Shown here one piece after another: positions 7,389 through 17,161 of a stretch of 64,000 nucleotides of DNA; the first letter of the stretch is position 1, and every line of letters begins with the position of its first letter. The DNA is taken from NCBI RefSeq assembly GCF_022014595.1, contig NZ_CP091740.1:3956200-4020199 (forward strand). The letters run 5' to 3'. The notes under the pieces were generated by a model. The model made no database searches. It was given only the letters and a program-made list of their open reading frames with translations, and was not told the DNA's origin. Source of the stretch: Solitalea lacus. GTDB taxonomy: Bacteria > Bacteroidota > Bacteroidia > Sphingobacteriales > Sphingobacteriaceae. Position numbers and translations under genes: made by a program.

Positions 7389-8621
7389 TTAAAATTTATA
7401 AACAGTACTTAATTTTCCTTTTTCACAAACACTCAGTATGCCATCAAGCATCCTTTCAGCAAGAATATTTTTATCAAACTGCTGAATAGCAATTCTTTTT
7501 GCATTCTCACCATACAATTTTATAATCTCATGATTTAAAGACAACTCGTTAAGCAAAGTGGCTAACCCGTAATGATCTGATGCAGAAATAGTAAACCCGC
7601 ATTTATTGTCATCCAGAAATCTTTTAATCCACCCTTGAGTAGTTTGGATCACAGGAACACCTGCAGCCAGGGCTTCATAAAGTTTATTAGGAGAGGATGT
7701 ATCTAAAAGTGGTGCACTAGCAAGAGGAATTAAAGATACAAATGAACATTGAAGCAGAGCCACCAGCTCTGTTTTAGGCATCAAATCTAAAACAATGAAG
7801 TTATGGATACCTTCGATTTTTGCCCTATTCTTTAACATTTCTTTTTGTTGCCCATCACCTACCAATACAACCTTAATATGATCTTGCCCTCTGATCATTA
7901 ATTCTTTGGCCGCTAAATACAGTAGTTCTGAATTATTAGTTTTACCAATATTGCCTGTATAAATGGCCACCTTATGCGTGTTAAAAAAACCAGGCATTTT
8001 TGGGGAGAATGCAGGCGTGGCAAAAAGATCAATATTGGCCGAATTTGTAACGGAAATAACTTTCCCAATATTAAAACGCTTTTGAATATTCTCTTGCATG
8101 CCGGGGGACAAGGCTACAATCAAGTCAGCAGCCTTATAGCAAGCTCTCTCTAATTTATATGCCAGATTTCGACTGAACTTATTTTTTAATCCTCCAAGTT
8201 CAATAATGGCATCTGGCCATATGTCCCTCACTTCAAAAATCAGTTTTCTTCGTCTTATGTACTTGGCTACCAGCCCTGGAATTCCAACCGTTAACGGCCC
8301 TGATGAAGCAATAACAACATCTGCCGGAAGAGATAAAGCAAAAAAAGATGCTACAGAACAGTATTTTAAAAAGGATAATACCCTAGTAAAAAATGTCTTT
8401 TTATTATCAATTTTCACATTGATTACTTTCACGCGTACGCCTTCAATAATTTGATCTTCTATAAAACTTGAGGCTTTTAGGTCAGATTTGGCAAAAATAC
8501 TGGTAACAACTGTAACATCATACCCCTGTTCCACCCAATATTTGGTAAATTCATAAACGCGCGTACTCCAAGATCCTTTAGGAGTAGAAAAGTACTGATA
8601 GAAATAAACAATTTTGAGCAT
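7389..8621 (-). CDS. Glycosyltransferase family 4, WbuB-like
   Basis: The 410-residue cytoplasmic or peripheral membrane enzyme is the last gene of the exopolysaccharide operon. The N-terminal region has YFSTPKGSWSTRVYEFTKYW and the motif FEVRDIWPDA, typical of the WbuB branch of GT4 (transfer of N-acetylated amino sugars to a lipid-linked acceptor). The C-terminal nucleotide-binding half has AIYTGNIGKTN and SSPNKLYEALAAGVPVIQT. It is preceded by an epimerase gene 28 bp upstream, the same pairing as in many amino-sugar polysaccharide loci. The exact donor cannot be told from sequence. Confidence 0.85.
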   Translation of the reverse strand: MLKIVYFYQYFSTPKGSWSTRVYEFTKYWVEQGYDVTVVTSIFAKSDLKASSFIEDQIIEGVRVKVINVKIDNKKTFFTRVLSFLKYCSVASFFALSLPADVVIASSGPLTVGIPGLVAKYIRRRKLIFEVRDIWPDAIIELGGLKNKFSRNLAYKLERACYKAADLIVALSPGMQENIQKRFNIGKVISVTNSANIDLFATPAFSPKMPGFFNTHKVAIYTGNIGKTNNSELLYLAAKELMIRGQDHIKVVLVGDGQQKEMLKNRAKIEGIHNFIVLDLMPKTELVALLQCSFVSLIPLASAPLLDTSSPNKLYEALAAGVPVIQTTQGWIKRFLDDNKCGFTISASDHYGLATLLNELSLNHEIIKLYGENAKRIAIQQFDKNILAERMLDGILSVCEKGKLSTVYKF

Positions 8622-8649
8622 AAATCTAAAATTTGATTAACAACAGGAG

Positions 8650-9792
8650 TTATTTACTTTCCACTACTTGATTCTCAATTGAAGAAACGCTGCTGCTTTT
8701 GTTAAATAATTGAATAATTACATCTACAATTCGTTCAGCAGTTTTACCATCCCAAAGCTCAGGAATATGTCCCTTTTTCCAGTTTCCTTCAAATAGTATA
8801 TCCATTGCAGGCTTAATCGCCTTAGGATCATCTCCTAATAATAGATTTGTTCCAATTGTACATGTCTCAGGTCGTTCGGTGGTATTTCTCAATGTCATAC
8901 AAGGAACTCCCATAATTGTTGTTTCTTCTGTTATACCCCCAGAATCGGTAATAACAACTTTGGCATGATTAACCAAATAATTGAACTCTAAATATCCAAG
9001 TGGTTCAATTGGATATAAATTGGGCACCTTAATATCCAGATTGGCAAGCATCTTTCTGGTACGGGGATGCACAGGAAAGATTATTGGTAGACCACGGACC
9101 GATGCTATTATCTCATTCATCAATTGTTTAAAAATCGAAGGATCATCAACATTTGAAGGTCGATGAAGGGTCATGACCAAATAATTACGTTCTCTAAGGT
9201 CTGCAATTTCCCATATATGGGGTTTTCGAAAATTTGGCAATTGACTCAATAAGGTGTCAATCATTGTATTGCCAACAAAAAAGATGCGATCATTATTTAT
9301 ACCTAAATGTCGCAGGTTATGATTAGCAACTTCAGAAGTTGTAAAGAAATAATCAGTGATGGAGTCAGTCACAATTCGATTAATCTCCTCAGGCATTGTT
9401 ATGTCTCCTGAGCGGATGCCGGCTTCGACATGAGCCACTTTTATGTTTAGTTTTTTTGCTGCGATGGCGCATGCCATGGTAGAGTTTACATCTCCCACAA
9501 CTATACAAAGGTCGGAAGGCTCGTGTAAAAGTACCTCTTCATACCTTAACATAATTTTACCCGTTTGCTCAGCTTGAGTACCTGAGCCAACTTCTAAATT
9601 GATATGAGGAGTTGGGATATTTAGTTGTTCGAAGAAATCTGCGCTCATTTTTTTATCGTAGTGTTGCCCTGTATGTATTAAACGATATTGAAGGTCAACC
9701 TCCCATTGAGCATGAGCGCTTTCAATGGCTTTAATAATTGGTGCTATCTTCATAAAATTCGGACGAGCACCTGCAATGATGTCAATTAACAT
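8650..9792 (-). CDS. UDP-N-acetylglucosamine 2-epimerase (non-hydrolysing), WecB/WbpI family
   Basis: The protein has 380 residues. The family motifs IIAGARPNFMK at the N-terminus, HTGQHYD, GDVNSTMA, HVEAGIRSGD, MPEEINRI, TLHRPSNVD and DSGGITEE are all present. The enzyme inverts C2 of a UDP-2-acetamido sugar (GlcNAc to ManNAc, or in the WbpI branch the diacetamido-glucuronate to the manno form). Because the same operon holds a WbpA/B/D/E-like set, it could supply UDP-ManNAc(3NAc)A. The subfamily cannot be settled by eye. The sequence just before its ATG is TACTCTCTCT, close to the CGCTCTC element. Confidence 0.9.
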   Translation of the reverse strand: MLIDIIAGARPNFMKIAPIIKAIESAHAQWEVDLQYRLIHTGQHYDKKMSADFFEQLNIPTPHINLEVGSGTQAEQTGKIMLRYEEVLLHEPSDLCIVVGDVNSTMACAIAAKKLNIKVAHVEAGIRSGDITMPEEINRIVTDSITDYFFTTSEVANHNLRHLGINNDRIFFVGNTMIDTLLSQLPNFRKPHIWEIADLRERNYLVMTLHRPSNVDDPSIFKQLMNEIIASVRGLPIIFPVHPRTRKMLANLDIKVPNLYPIEPLGYLEFNYLVNHAKVVITDSGGITEETTIMGVPCMTLRNTTERPETCTIGTNLLLGDDPKAIKPAMDILFEGNWKKGHIPELWDGKTAERIVDVIIQLFNKSSSVSSIENQVVESK

Positions 9793-9856
9793 AGAGAGAG
9801 TAAAATTTAAATGTTATAAATCTGATCGTATCACTTCTTAAATGGAATTAGATTCA

Positions 9857-10978
9857 CTAAATACTTATCCATTTATCATATGCATCTATTATTTTCCTTT
9901 CTTCATTTAACCAATTATAGTTCATCGATACGGCTCGGCACCCCCGTTCTCCCATCTCCTTAGCAAGTTGATCGTTTTTCATTAAATAATTGATCGCTTC
10001 AGCTATCTGTACCGGGTTTGTTGGATCTACACAAATACCACACTGATGTCCTTCCACTATACTTTTCCATAACGGAAAATCTGAGGCAACTACCGCAATC
10101 CCAGCTAGCATGTATTCAAATAACTTAACCGGTAAAGAGTCTTTATAATTCTCCGTTGGCTGCAAGGTAACAAGACCAATTTTCGATTCTCCTAATACCC
10201 TAATTACACTTTTCCTATCTAAAAAATTCAGTTCATTTACTTTTGACCATCCCTCATAAGTCGTTACTTCCTCACGCAAAGAAGCTGATTCAAATACTCC
10301 TCCCAAATTAAGCCTGTATCCGTTTGCATACTTCATAGCTTGAACCATTTGCTTAATTCCTCGTACTTCAGAGATCCCGCCAATGTAGCACAACACTTCT
10401 TTTTTTGTTGCCCAATCAGCTTTTCTAACACCTTCGGACATCATTGGGTAATTTCTAACCTCAACAACTTCCTTATTTAATCTTAAGTATCGATCATTAA
10501 TTAATGGTGTAACCGTAATTATTCCTGTCATTCGTCTAGAAATAAAGTTCTCATATTTCTCAGCGATAATTGACAACGATTTTTTTACTATTGTTGGAAT
10601 ATAGGCCTTCGCTAAAATTTGACGTGGCAAATCTTCATGAACATCATAAATCACCTTTTTTCCTTTATTTACCAGTAACCAGCCAACCACCAAAAGTTCA
10701 GGATCATGGATATGAAACAATTCAGCATTAATCCCCAACGCTTTTCTATATATTTTTTCACCAATGCTCAAAACGCGTTGAACACGATTTTTATACCCCC
10801 CCACATCGTAAATTTTAACCCCGTTTTTCACTTCATCCCCCTTTCCATCTGCAACGATCAGGTTAACATCATATCCAGCATTATACAAACTCTGACACTC
10901 CTTATAAAAGATTCTCATATCATATCGCCTGTGAACTGAGGTTAAATGACACACCTTTCTATCATGTCGAGCTATCAT
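9857..10978 (-). CDS. Glycosyltransferase family 4
   Basis: The protein has 373 residues and a two-domain GT-B fold. Visible signatures are HIHDPELL and YDVHEDLPRQ in the N-terminal half, CYIGGISEVRGI at the start of the nucleotide-binding half, and PVKLFEYMLAGIAVVASDFPLW, equivalent to the donor-binding EX7E region. It is one of only two non-priming transferases in the operon, so the repeat unit may be a trisaccharide. Substrates are unknown. Confidence 0.85.
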   Translation of the reverse strand: MIARHDRKVCHLTSVHRRYDMRIFYKECQSLYNAGYDVNLIVADGKGDEVKNGVKIYDVGGYKNRVQRVLSIGEKIYRKALGINAELFHIHDPELLVVGWLLVNKGKKVIYDVHEDLPRQILAKAYIPTIVKKSLSIIAEKYENFISRRMTGIITVTPLINDRYLRLNKEVVEVRNYPMMSEGVRKADWATKKEVLCYIGGISEVRGIKQMVQAMKYANGYRLNLGGVFESASLREEVTTYEGWSKVNELNFLDRKSVIRVLGESKIGLVTLQPTENYKDSLPVKLFEYMLAGIAVVASDFPLWKSIVEGHQCGICVDPTNPVQIAEAINYLMKNDQLAKEMGERGCRAVSMNYNWLNEERKIIDAYDKWISI

Positions 10979-11037
10979 ATTAAATACGATTGTAACTAAT
11001 TTACATAGTCAGATTTTTACACTTAAAACAATTAAAA

Positions 11038-12264
11038 TCAAGTCATTACTCTCAATTCATCCCCTGACTCCAATTGTTGTTTATTCTGACATTTTTCCTC
11101 ATAGATTATTGCATTACCTAATGCAAGAAAACAGCCTATCAGGCCAAAAATGTCTTTGCTATTACTTAAATAAAGAGAAACGAAGGCTGTTAAAAAGAAG
11201 TAAACAATAATCAATCCAAACCTCAAGATTAAGTCTTTTAACTGTAAATCACCTGTTTGCCTGATAATCATTATCATAAAACGAAAGGTAAAAACAAAGA
11301 ACAAAATCATTAAAAGCATACCCACTATACCTGTTTCAAATCCCATTTCCAGAAATAAATTATGAGGCGAATCAATAATATCCTTACCCTTCATTTCTTT
11401 TGCAAATGAGCCAAAGCCAGTTCCTAAAAAAGGTCTCTGAAAAATCATATCTATACTTTTCTGCTGATAATAGACTCGATTATCAAAAGAACGGTTTCCG
11501 CGCACTGAGCTAATACTCTCAAAGCGATCAAACAATCTTTCACTTCCTTTCCATGAAAAAAAACCCGTACCTGCAATTACTGCTAGAGTGTAAAACAAAA
11601 CCATCTTTTTTATGCTGGTTATGTACTTAACAGAATAGTAAACGATCATTATTAAGGAACCAAATAGAATTGGGCTCCTAGCCCCCAAAACTATCATTGA
11701 AGTAAACAGCAATACTTTAAACAGGATTGCCGGAAGTTTATTATTAGGAAGGTTCAGGACTAAAGCGCTGCAAAGGAAGATCGACAAAAACAAATAATTA
11801 GGTACTGTACTTTCATCAGATTTTTCAATGATAATGAACATATCCATTTTATTTGTAATAAATGCCCATATTACCAGTAGCGCCCCGATTAGTGCACATG
11901 TGTTATAGATTGGAATGAAAAACCTTAAATCTTTTTTTTCTCTTATGAAAAGGAATGGGATAAAGAATAATAAAAAGGCCAAAATGGTTTTTTCAAACTT
12001 ATGCTTGTAAATCTCTGGAGAAGAAGTGTAGATGCACGAAAATACTATCCATAACAATACCAACACAACGGTAAATAATATACTTTGAATAGTTCTGGAT
12101 ACAGGTATAATACGGGGCGTAAGAAAGAATAGGAGTCCAAGACCTAAGATGCCAACGTACACCGGCTCAATGAACCAAATAGGAATCCATTTAACGTACC
12201 CTGATTTTAGAGTCAAAATATAAAAGCAGGTGAATAAGAGAATACGTAAATTATTACTTAACAT
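11038..12264 (-). CDS. wzy: O-antigen ligase/polymerase-family membrane protein (Wzy-like)
   Basis: The protein has 408 residues and about ten to twelve hydrophobic segments. A large periplasmic loop lies near residues 265-300, with RSFDNRVYYQQKSIDMIFQRPFLGTGFGSF followed by DSPHNLFLEMGFETGIVG. The HNLFLE-type motif marks the Wzy_C/WaaL family. In an operon with Wzx, Wzc and Wza, a role as the inner-membrane polymerase that joins lipid-linked repeat units is most likely. Sequence within this family is poorly conserved, so polymerase rather than ligase is inferred from context. Confidence 0.8.
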   Translation of the reverse strand: MLSNNLRILLFTCFYILTLKSGYVKWIPIWFIEPVYVGILGLGLLFFLTPRIIPVSRTIQSILFTVVLVLLWIVFSCIYTSSPEIYKHKFEKTILAFLLFFIPFLFIREKKDLRFFIPIYNTCALIGALLVIWAFITNKMDMFIIIEKSDESTVPNYLFLSIFLCSALVLNLPNNKLPAILFKVLLFTSMIVLGARSPILFGSLIMIVYYSVKYITSIKKMVLFYTLAVIAGTGFFSWKGSERLFDRFESISSVRGNRSFDNRVYYQQKSIDMIFQRPFLGTGFGSFAKEMKGKDIIDSPHNLFLEMGFETGIVGMLLMILFFVFTFRFMIMIIRQTGDLQLKDLILRFGLIIVYFFLTAFVSLYLSNSKDIFGLIGCFLALGNAIIYEEKCQNKQQLESGDELRVMT

Positions 12265-12276
12265 TTCAACAGATAT

Positions 12277-13671
12277 TTAAGTCAGTTGCTTCACAAGCTC
12301 ATAATAGTTTCTTTTTTGCCCTGTTGTTACAATATAATTATTGTGATATAATAGACTAAGCTCGCCTCCGAAATGCTTACAGACCTTGCTTAAATGAATT
12401 ACCTTATTATGCGCCTCTGCTTTATTTTCGATTTTAAATATTGAATGATCCATCACCACTAGTGGACGCTCTTTCAGTTTCAAACTCTTTCGCTCGATAA
12501 GGTCAAATACAGTATACGGGTAGCAGGTACCTGCTCTAAACCCCATTTCTTCTGTTGCTCCCACAGACGAATCATAATCTGCGCCCATCTGATCCCAAAT
12601 CTGCCATGAAATTGGATTTTTCCATCGCAAATAGTGATGCCTACCTCCCCAACTCTCCTGTTGGATGCCTAATTCATCACACAATGCTCTAATTTTTTTA
12701 AACTCCTTGTCTGTTTTATTTAAATCACAATAAGTGTGATAACTTGGATGCAAACCTATTACATGTCCCCTTTCCCGTACTCTAACTAATAAATCTTTAT
12801 AGAATTTTTTTTCAATATCGTAACGCACATCACTTGTACCAATGCCCTGCTCCACTATGAAATTAAATTCGCTCACTACTCCCAAAGACTCGCTGACATC
12901 CATTATAAAATCCGCGTTATTCATCGGATCAGGATTGTTTTCCAGGCTTTCTTTCTTTAATGCCCTTGAACACACTCTTCTACGCAATAAAGAAGGTGAC
13001 CTCCTAAAGATCAGATCAGCTAAACAACTTTTGAGAAAATGAATAAAATCTGTTTCATGAGTTAATGAAAAATCCATATCATGACTCAAAACCAGCTTAT
13101 ATTTTCTAGGCTTTTTAAATAGCAAATTAAACTTCAACCGAAGAAGTTCTTTGAGTATTTCAACATACTCATTCACTATTGGTCTTTCATAAATTCCGGC
13201 CTTATACAAAATAGATTCTTTAACCGGAAACCTGCCATGCTTATCACTTGCGGTGGCATTCACTTCTTCATATAGCGTTAAGCAGAAAAAAATGCCCCCC
13301 AATAGGTCAATGTCAAAATAAGTTTGTCTTTCTTCCAAATTACATTCGATTGGCCCACTATCGCCAAATAAGACCGGAACTGATGGTTGGATAAAGGAGT
13401 TTGATGGAAAATCTTGCAGTGATCTGACTCTTAAAGGCAGCGATGGTAAGGTAGATGGATGCAACCATTTCTCCAAGGGAGTACTAAATAGAACTTCAGG
13501 AAATATAATACTACTATTATTTGTCCCTTGCATACCTATTTCTATATCCTTTCTGTTTTCTTCAAAAAGAAGTTCGAATTCAATTCCTAAAAAATCATTA
13601 AAAATAACGCTACATATGTATTGCTTTTCTATTTCGTAACAATTGGGAAATCTTATAATTAACGCACTCAT
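12277..13671 (-). CDS. Polysaccharide-deacetylase-like protein
   Basis: The protein has 464 residues and no signal peptide or membrane segment, so it is probably cytoplasmic. The N-terminal 190 residues form an uncharacterised domain (FLGIEFELLFEENR start). From about residue 190 there is a NodB/CE4-like barrel with LSHDMDFSLTHE (metal-binding Asp pair), HVIGLHPSYHTYC (His motif), SWGGRHHYLRW and DYDSSVGATEEMGFRAGTCYP. This architecture is known from Bacteroidota polysaccharide loci but the substrate is not known. It sits 13 bp upstream of the polymerase gene and follows the acyltransferase genes, so it may tailor N-acyl groups on the amino sugars before polymerisation. Confidence 0.75.
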   Translation of the reverse strand: MSALIIRFPNCYEIEKQYICSVIFNDFLGIEFELLFEENRKDIEIGMQGTNNSSIIFPEVLFSTPLEKWLHPSTLPSLPLRVRSLQDFPSNSFIQPSVPVLFGDSGPIECNLEERQTYFDIDLLGGIFFCLTLYEEVNATASDKHGRFPVKESILYKAGIYERPIVNEYVEILKELLRLKFNLLFKKPRKYKLVLSHDMDFSLTHETDFIHFLKSCLADLIFRRSPSLLRRRVCSRALKKESLENNPDPMNNADFIMDVSESLGVVSEFNFIVEQGIGTSDVRYDIEKKFYKDLLVRVRERGHVIGLHPSYHTYCDLNKTDKEFKKIRALCDELGIQQESWGGRHHYLRWKNPISWQIWDQMGADYDSSVGATEEMGFRAGTCYPYTVFDLIERKSLKLKERPLVVMDHSIFKIENKAEAHNKVIHLSKVCKHFGGELSLLYHNNYIVTTGQKRNYYELVKQLT

Positions 13672-13690
13672 AACGAAAATTTTCAGAATA

Positions 13691-14704
13691 CTACATTGTA
13701 CTATATGATCTCAACCCTAAAAATAATGCCAACCTGTAAATAAATTTATTTGCCTTAAAAATAGAATGATATGCCAATTGACATGCTCCTCCTTTTAGTA
13801 AATGTCGCTCAATTTCATTGCCAGTCACTTCGAATAGCTCCATTTTATTTACATTAAATGAGGCCAAATCAACAGCCTTATTTAACAAGTGGATTGTCTC
13901 GTTTGGATCATTACTTTTCCATATTATTGTATATGCCTTAATAGAGTCCCAAACAGTAAATATGATACTATTAATCTTGCCTAGATGATTTACAATATAA
14001 ATAATCTCACCTGCACCTCGACGCTTTAGCTCTTTGTGAACCTCACTAAGCATTAAATACGAGGGCAAGGTTATGTTTGCCCCATTATGCTTTCTTTTTA
14101 AATCATTAAAATCCTGAGGGGAAGGAAGTCCAAGTCTGATTTCATTGAACTCTGAATTTTGTACTTGCTTTAACACAGACAAGTGACTTGTAGCCTCTTT
14201 CCATTTCAGAATGTCCTCTATAAAGTAAGAGTAATTCACTGTTTGCTTAAATCCTTTCCAATAAAAGGGTTGCCAGTTTGTAAACTGGCTTCCAAATTTT
14301 TGACTGATGAATGAAAAGTTTGGCAACTTATTTATTAGCTCATTGCAGACCTTTTTTTCATGGTGTATTTGTTTATAGCTCATGGTTAAAGTACAAGGTC
14401 TGATCCATACCCCAAGAAACGGAGTCAGCTTTGGCATTTTGCTTACAACCCGATTAAACTTTCGCTGAACACAGTAAGTCCAAGCTCCCTGTATAACCCC
14501 TTCAGATGCTGTTAATACCACATCCCAATTACCTTCACCGCATACTATATCTAACCACCAATCCCTATTAAATAAAGGAATCGAGTCTTCCTGTTGACAC
14601 AGCTTGCTAAACTCTTCTTTAGGAGTCAAGGATAATTGATGTGTCCTATTAGCCTCGCTCTTCCCATTTTCAATCCTTTTATCTTGACAGTCTGTAATAA
14701 TCAT
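13691..14704 (-). CDS. FemAB/GNAT-like acyltransferase paralogue 1 (divergent)
   Basis: The protein has 337 residues. It shares with two operon neighbours the opening pattern FNRDWWLDIVCGEGNWDVV, the MPKLTPFLGVWIRP block and YWKGFKQTVNYSY. The fold is the double-GNAT type used by FemAB and related acyltransferases, which load an acyl or aminoacyl group on an amino sugar or peptide. The C-terminal half is less conserved: the region equivalent to FDFEGS in paralogue 2 reads MELFEVTGNE. It also carries a 30-residue N-terminal extension. Activity may have changed or been lost. Confidence 0.65.
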   Translation of the reverse strand: MIITDCQDKRIENGKSEANRTHQLSLTPKEEFSKLCQQEDSIPLFNRDWWLDIVCGEGNWDVVLTASEGVIQGAWTYCVQRKFNRVVSKMPKLTPFLGVWIRPCTLTMSYKQIHHEKKVCNELINKLPNFSFISQKFGSQFTNWQPFYWKGFKQTVNYSYFIEDILKWKEATSHLSVLKQVQNSEFNEIRLGLPSPQDFNDLKRKHNGANITLPSYLMLSEVHKELKRRGAGEIIYIVNHLGKINSIIFTVWDSIKAYTIIWKSNDPNETIHLLNKAVDLASFNVNKMELFEVTGNEIERHLLKGGACQLAYHSIFKANKFIYRLALFLGLRSYSTM

Positions 14705-14715
14705 AGCTTTTTTAA

Positions 14716-15684
14716 TTAATAAAAAAACTCCTCTTTAATAAAATTGAATGTTTTGAGCAGTTTAGAATTTGTTTTTGATAAATTGATGTATGGTTTCGCA
14801 ATAGCACCAAACCGACGAAATGAATCAGCAACCTCTTCAATCATACTTCCTTCAAAATCAAAAGTGTTACAATACTGGCTCGCAATCTTTATACACTCCA
14901 AGACGGCCAATGTGGCCCCTCCACAATTTTTGAAATCAGGGTTTATAGCGTTTATCAAATAATATGCCCGATCCGAATCCCATACTAAAAACTCAGCACA
15001 ATGAATATCACCCTGAGGACCAACAACATAAATAACTCTTCCGGAATTCTTAGCGTAAGCAGCATTGTATAAATCAATAAATAGAGCCTTTGAATAGGAG
15101 ATCGTTTTATTCCTTTTTAGCAAAGATTTGCAATAGAATTCATAAAAATCATTGGCAGAAAGGTCATACTTTATTTCAAGCTGTTCCTTTCGGGCCCTGT
15201 TCAGGTGCTGTCTTTTATTGTAATCAAAGTTTTCTCTTACCATATCGATATTCTTAATAGGCTCAATCACATACGTATAAGCTGTTGACAATTTAAATCC
15301 GCAATCTTTATAAAACAGACTCTCCTGAAGCTTATAGTCAAGCGATTGATAAAATTTTTGAAAACCAGGCAGCTTTGAAATCATTTCCCTAAACAATTCT
15401 TTTTGAAAGAAAACTCTTTCATCATGACTTTGATCGGGAAGCGGTCTGATCCAAATATCTGTAAACTGTGTTAGTTTAGGCTTGGTAATAACTTTAACCC
15501 CATGGCGAATTTTGAAATAATATGGCCATGCTGCCATTATAACTCCATCTCTTTCAACAATTACCACATCCCAGTAACCTTCATAACATACAATATCCAA
15601 CCACCAAGCCTGATTGAAAACATGAAGGGAGGATGATTCCTGCTTGCAAAGCTCTCTGTATTTTGATTTACTGATACTTTCCAT
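14716..15684 (-). CDS. FemAB/GNAT-like acyltransferase paralogue 2
   Basis: The protein has 322 residues. The family pattern is FNQAWWLDIVCYEGYWDVV, PKLTQFTDIWIRP, YDCGF-like centre (YKDCGFKLSTAYTYVI), NFDYNKRQHLNRARKE, and the C-terminal NCGGATLAVLECIK ... FDFEGSMIEEVADSFRRFGA. The last block is the conserved GNAT_6/FemAB ending and makes this the most canonical of the three copies. The predicted role is transfer of an acyl or aminoacyl group to an amino sugar of the exopolysaccharide. The gene lies 11 bp upstream of paralogue 1. Confidence 0.7.
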   Translation of the reverse strand: MESISKSKYRELCKQESSSLHVFNQAWWLDIVCYEGYWDVVIVERDGVIMAAWPYYFKIRHGVKVITKPKLTQFTDIWIRPLPDQSHDERVFFQKELFREMISKLPGFQKFYQSLDYKLQESLFYKDCGFKLSTAYTYVIEPIKNIDMVRENFDYNKRQHLNRARKEQLEIKYDLSANDFYEFYCKSLLKRNKTISYSKALFIDLYNAAYAKNSGRVIYVVGPQGDIHCAEFLVWDSDRAYYLINAINPDFKNCGGATLAVLECIKIASQYCNTFDFEGSMIEEVADSFRRFGAIAKPYINLSKTNSKLLKTFNFIKEEFFY

Positions 15685-15772
15685 GGTAATTTACTGCTAA
15701 TGGGGGCTTCCCTTTGATAAATAATAGATTAAAATGAAACCATTATCTCAATAATTGCTCTACTTTACCTAT

Positions 15773-17101
15773 TTAATATCCTTCTTTAGCCAAGGTTAAA
15801 TTTCTTTTAATACTTGTTTCAACAACTTTGCTATCCTCTTTTGCAATCTTGTACAGAAAGATTGAAAAAAAGATATGATAGATGAAACTAACCAGGCCAA
15901 AAAGCGCCACCGAGATAATTGGACTTTTCCAGATATAATATCCTAAAAACAACGCCAGGAATCTAAAACCAATCAACACTGATTCATATCTAAGTCGTTC
16001 TTTCTGTTTATTTAAAACCCCTGTAATTGGAATGATAGGAGCATTCATAAATCCTAAAAACAAACCAGGAATTAATAGTTGTGTATAAACCCCTGCGTCT
16101 TCCCATTTAGCGCCAAAGACTATTCCAAAAATGCTTGGCGCAAATATTCCTAAGATTCCGAAGCATGGCAATCCTACCACAAAAAGCTTCTTATAAATCT
16201 TTAACACCAATGGTAACAAGCTCTTGTTCTCATGCTTTAATCTGTTTGCCTCCTGCAAAAAAACTTGCTGTGTAGAAGAAGTTACTAGATTCATAGGGGT
16301 TTGAACTATTCTATAGGACCATGAATACAACCCTAAAACATGAAGATTAAAGTAGCTACCTAATAGAAATACAGGCAAATTCCCTGAAAATTGATTTAAC
16401 AAGGCGCTGGGCAAAGAATACAAGGGCCAATCTTTGTATTTTATTAGTAATTCCTTAACCCTTCTTTTATTTTCTACACCCTTGCTATAAGTAAAGCCAT
16501 TTGAAGTAATTGATTTTTTAATATAAAATATTGCACTAAGTACTTGTCCGAGTATTTTACTTCCTATTAAAGCAATGCTGCCAAGAGCACTAAATAGCAA
16601 TTGCCCCAGGCACATAATGGCCATCTGTCCAACTTTACCTATTGACATCGACGGATAATCACCTTTCCTATTTAACCAAAGATTAAAAACTTGGAAGCAA
16701 GACAAACTTAAAGACAGAAGTGGCAAAGAATAGATTAGTTCATGATTAACTTCTATGTTAAATAAACGTGACAAATCATCACCAAAAAATAAAAGCAGGA
16801 CAAAAATGAATAGTGCTCCTATAATCGCATTAATAACGGAAAGCATAACAACTTCACGGGCCTCAACATCTTCCTTCGGCAATAAAATAGCATACTCATA
16901 TCTGCCTGTTATTAAAGTTGCAAGAATTAGCGCAATACTATTATAAAGCGTAAATATCCCTATTTCCTGAGGAGAATATAATCTGGTTAAAACTGGACTT
17001 ATCAGTACTGGTAGGACCTGAGATATAGTGGTACCTGTAAAAACAGTAATGAAATTTTTCTTAAAACCAGATTTTGATTTAAAATCATTAACCAACCACA
17101 T
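15773..17101 (-). CDS. wzx: Wzx-type polysaccharide flippase
   Basis: The protein has 442 residues and about twelve predicted membrane helices. The N-terminal KNFITVFTGTTISQVLPVLISPVLTRLYSPQEIGIF pattern is characteristic of polysaccharide biosynthesis proteins of the MOP superfamily. It would flip undecaprenyl-linked repeat units across the inner membrane for the Wzy-like polymerase. It is embedded between two of the acyltransferase genes, which supports decoration of the repeat unit before or around export. Confidence 0.9.
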   Translation of the reverse strand: MWLVNDFKSKSGFKKNFITVFTGTTISQVLPVLISPVLTRLYSPQEIGIFTLYNSIALILATLITGRYEYAILLPKEDVEAREVVMLSVINAIIGALFIFVLLLFFGDDLSRLFNIEVNHELIYSLPLLSLSLSCFQVFNLWLNRKGDYPSMSIGKVGQMAIMCLGQLLFSALGSIALIGSKILGQVLSAIFYIKKSITSNGFTYSKGVENKRRVKELLIKYKDWPLYSLPSALLNQFSGNLPVFLLGSYFNLHVLGLYSWSYRIVQTPMNLVTSSTQQVFLQEANRLKHENKSLLPLVLKIYKKLFVVGLPCFGILGIFAPSIFGIVFGAKWEDAGVYTQLLIPGLFLGFMNAPIIPITGVLNKQKERLRYESVLIGFRFLALFLGYYIWKSPIISVALFGLVSFIYHIFFSIFLYKIAKEDSKVVETSIKRNLTLAKEGY

Positions 17102-17161
17102 TATTCTCTTAATTAAGCTAGTATTGAACTATTTCTTACTCAACTCTGACAGCAAAACTTG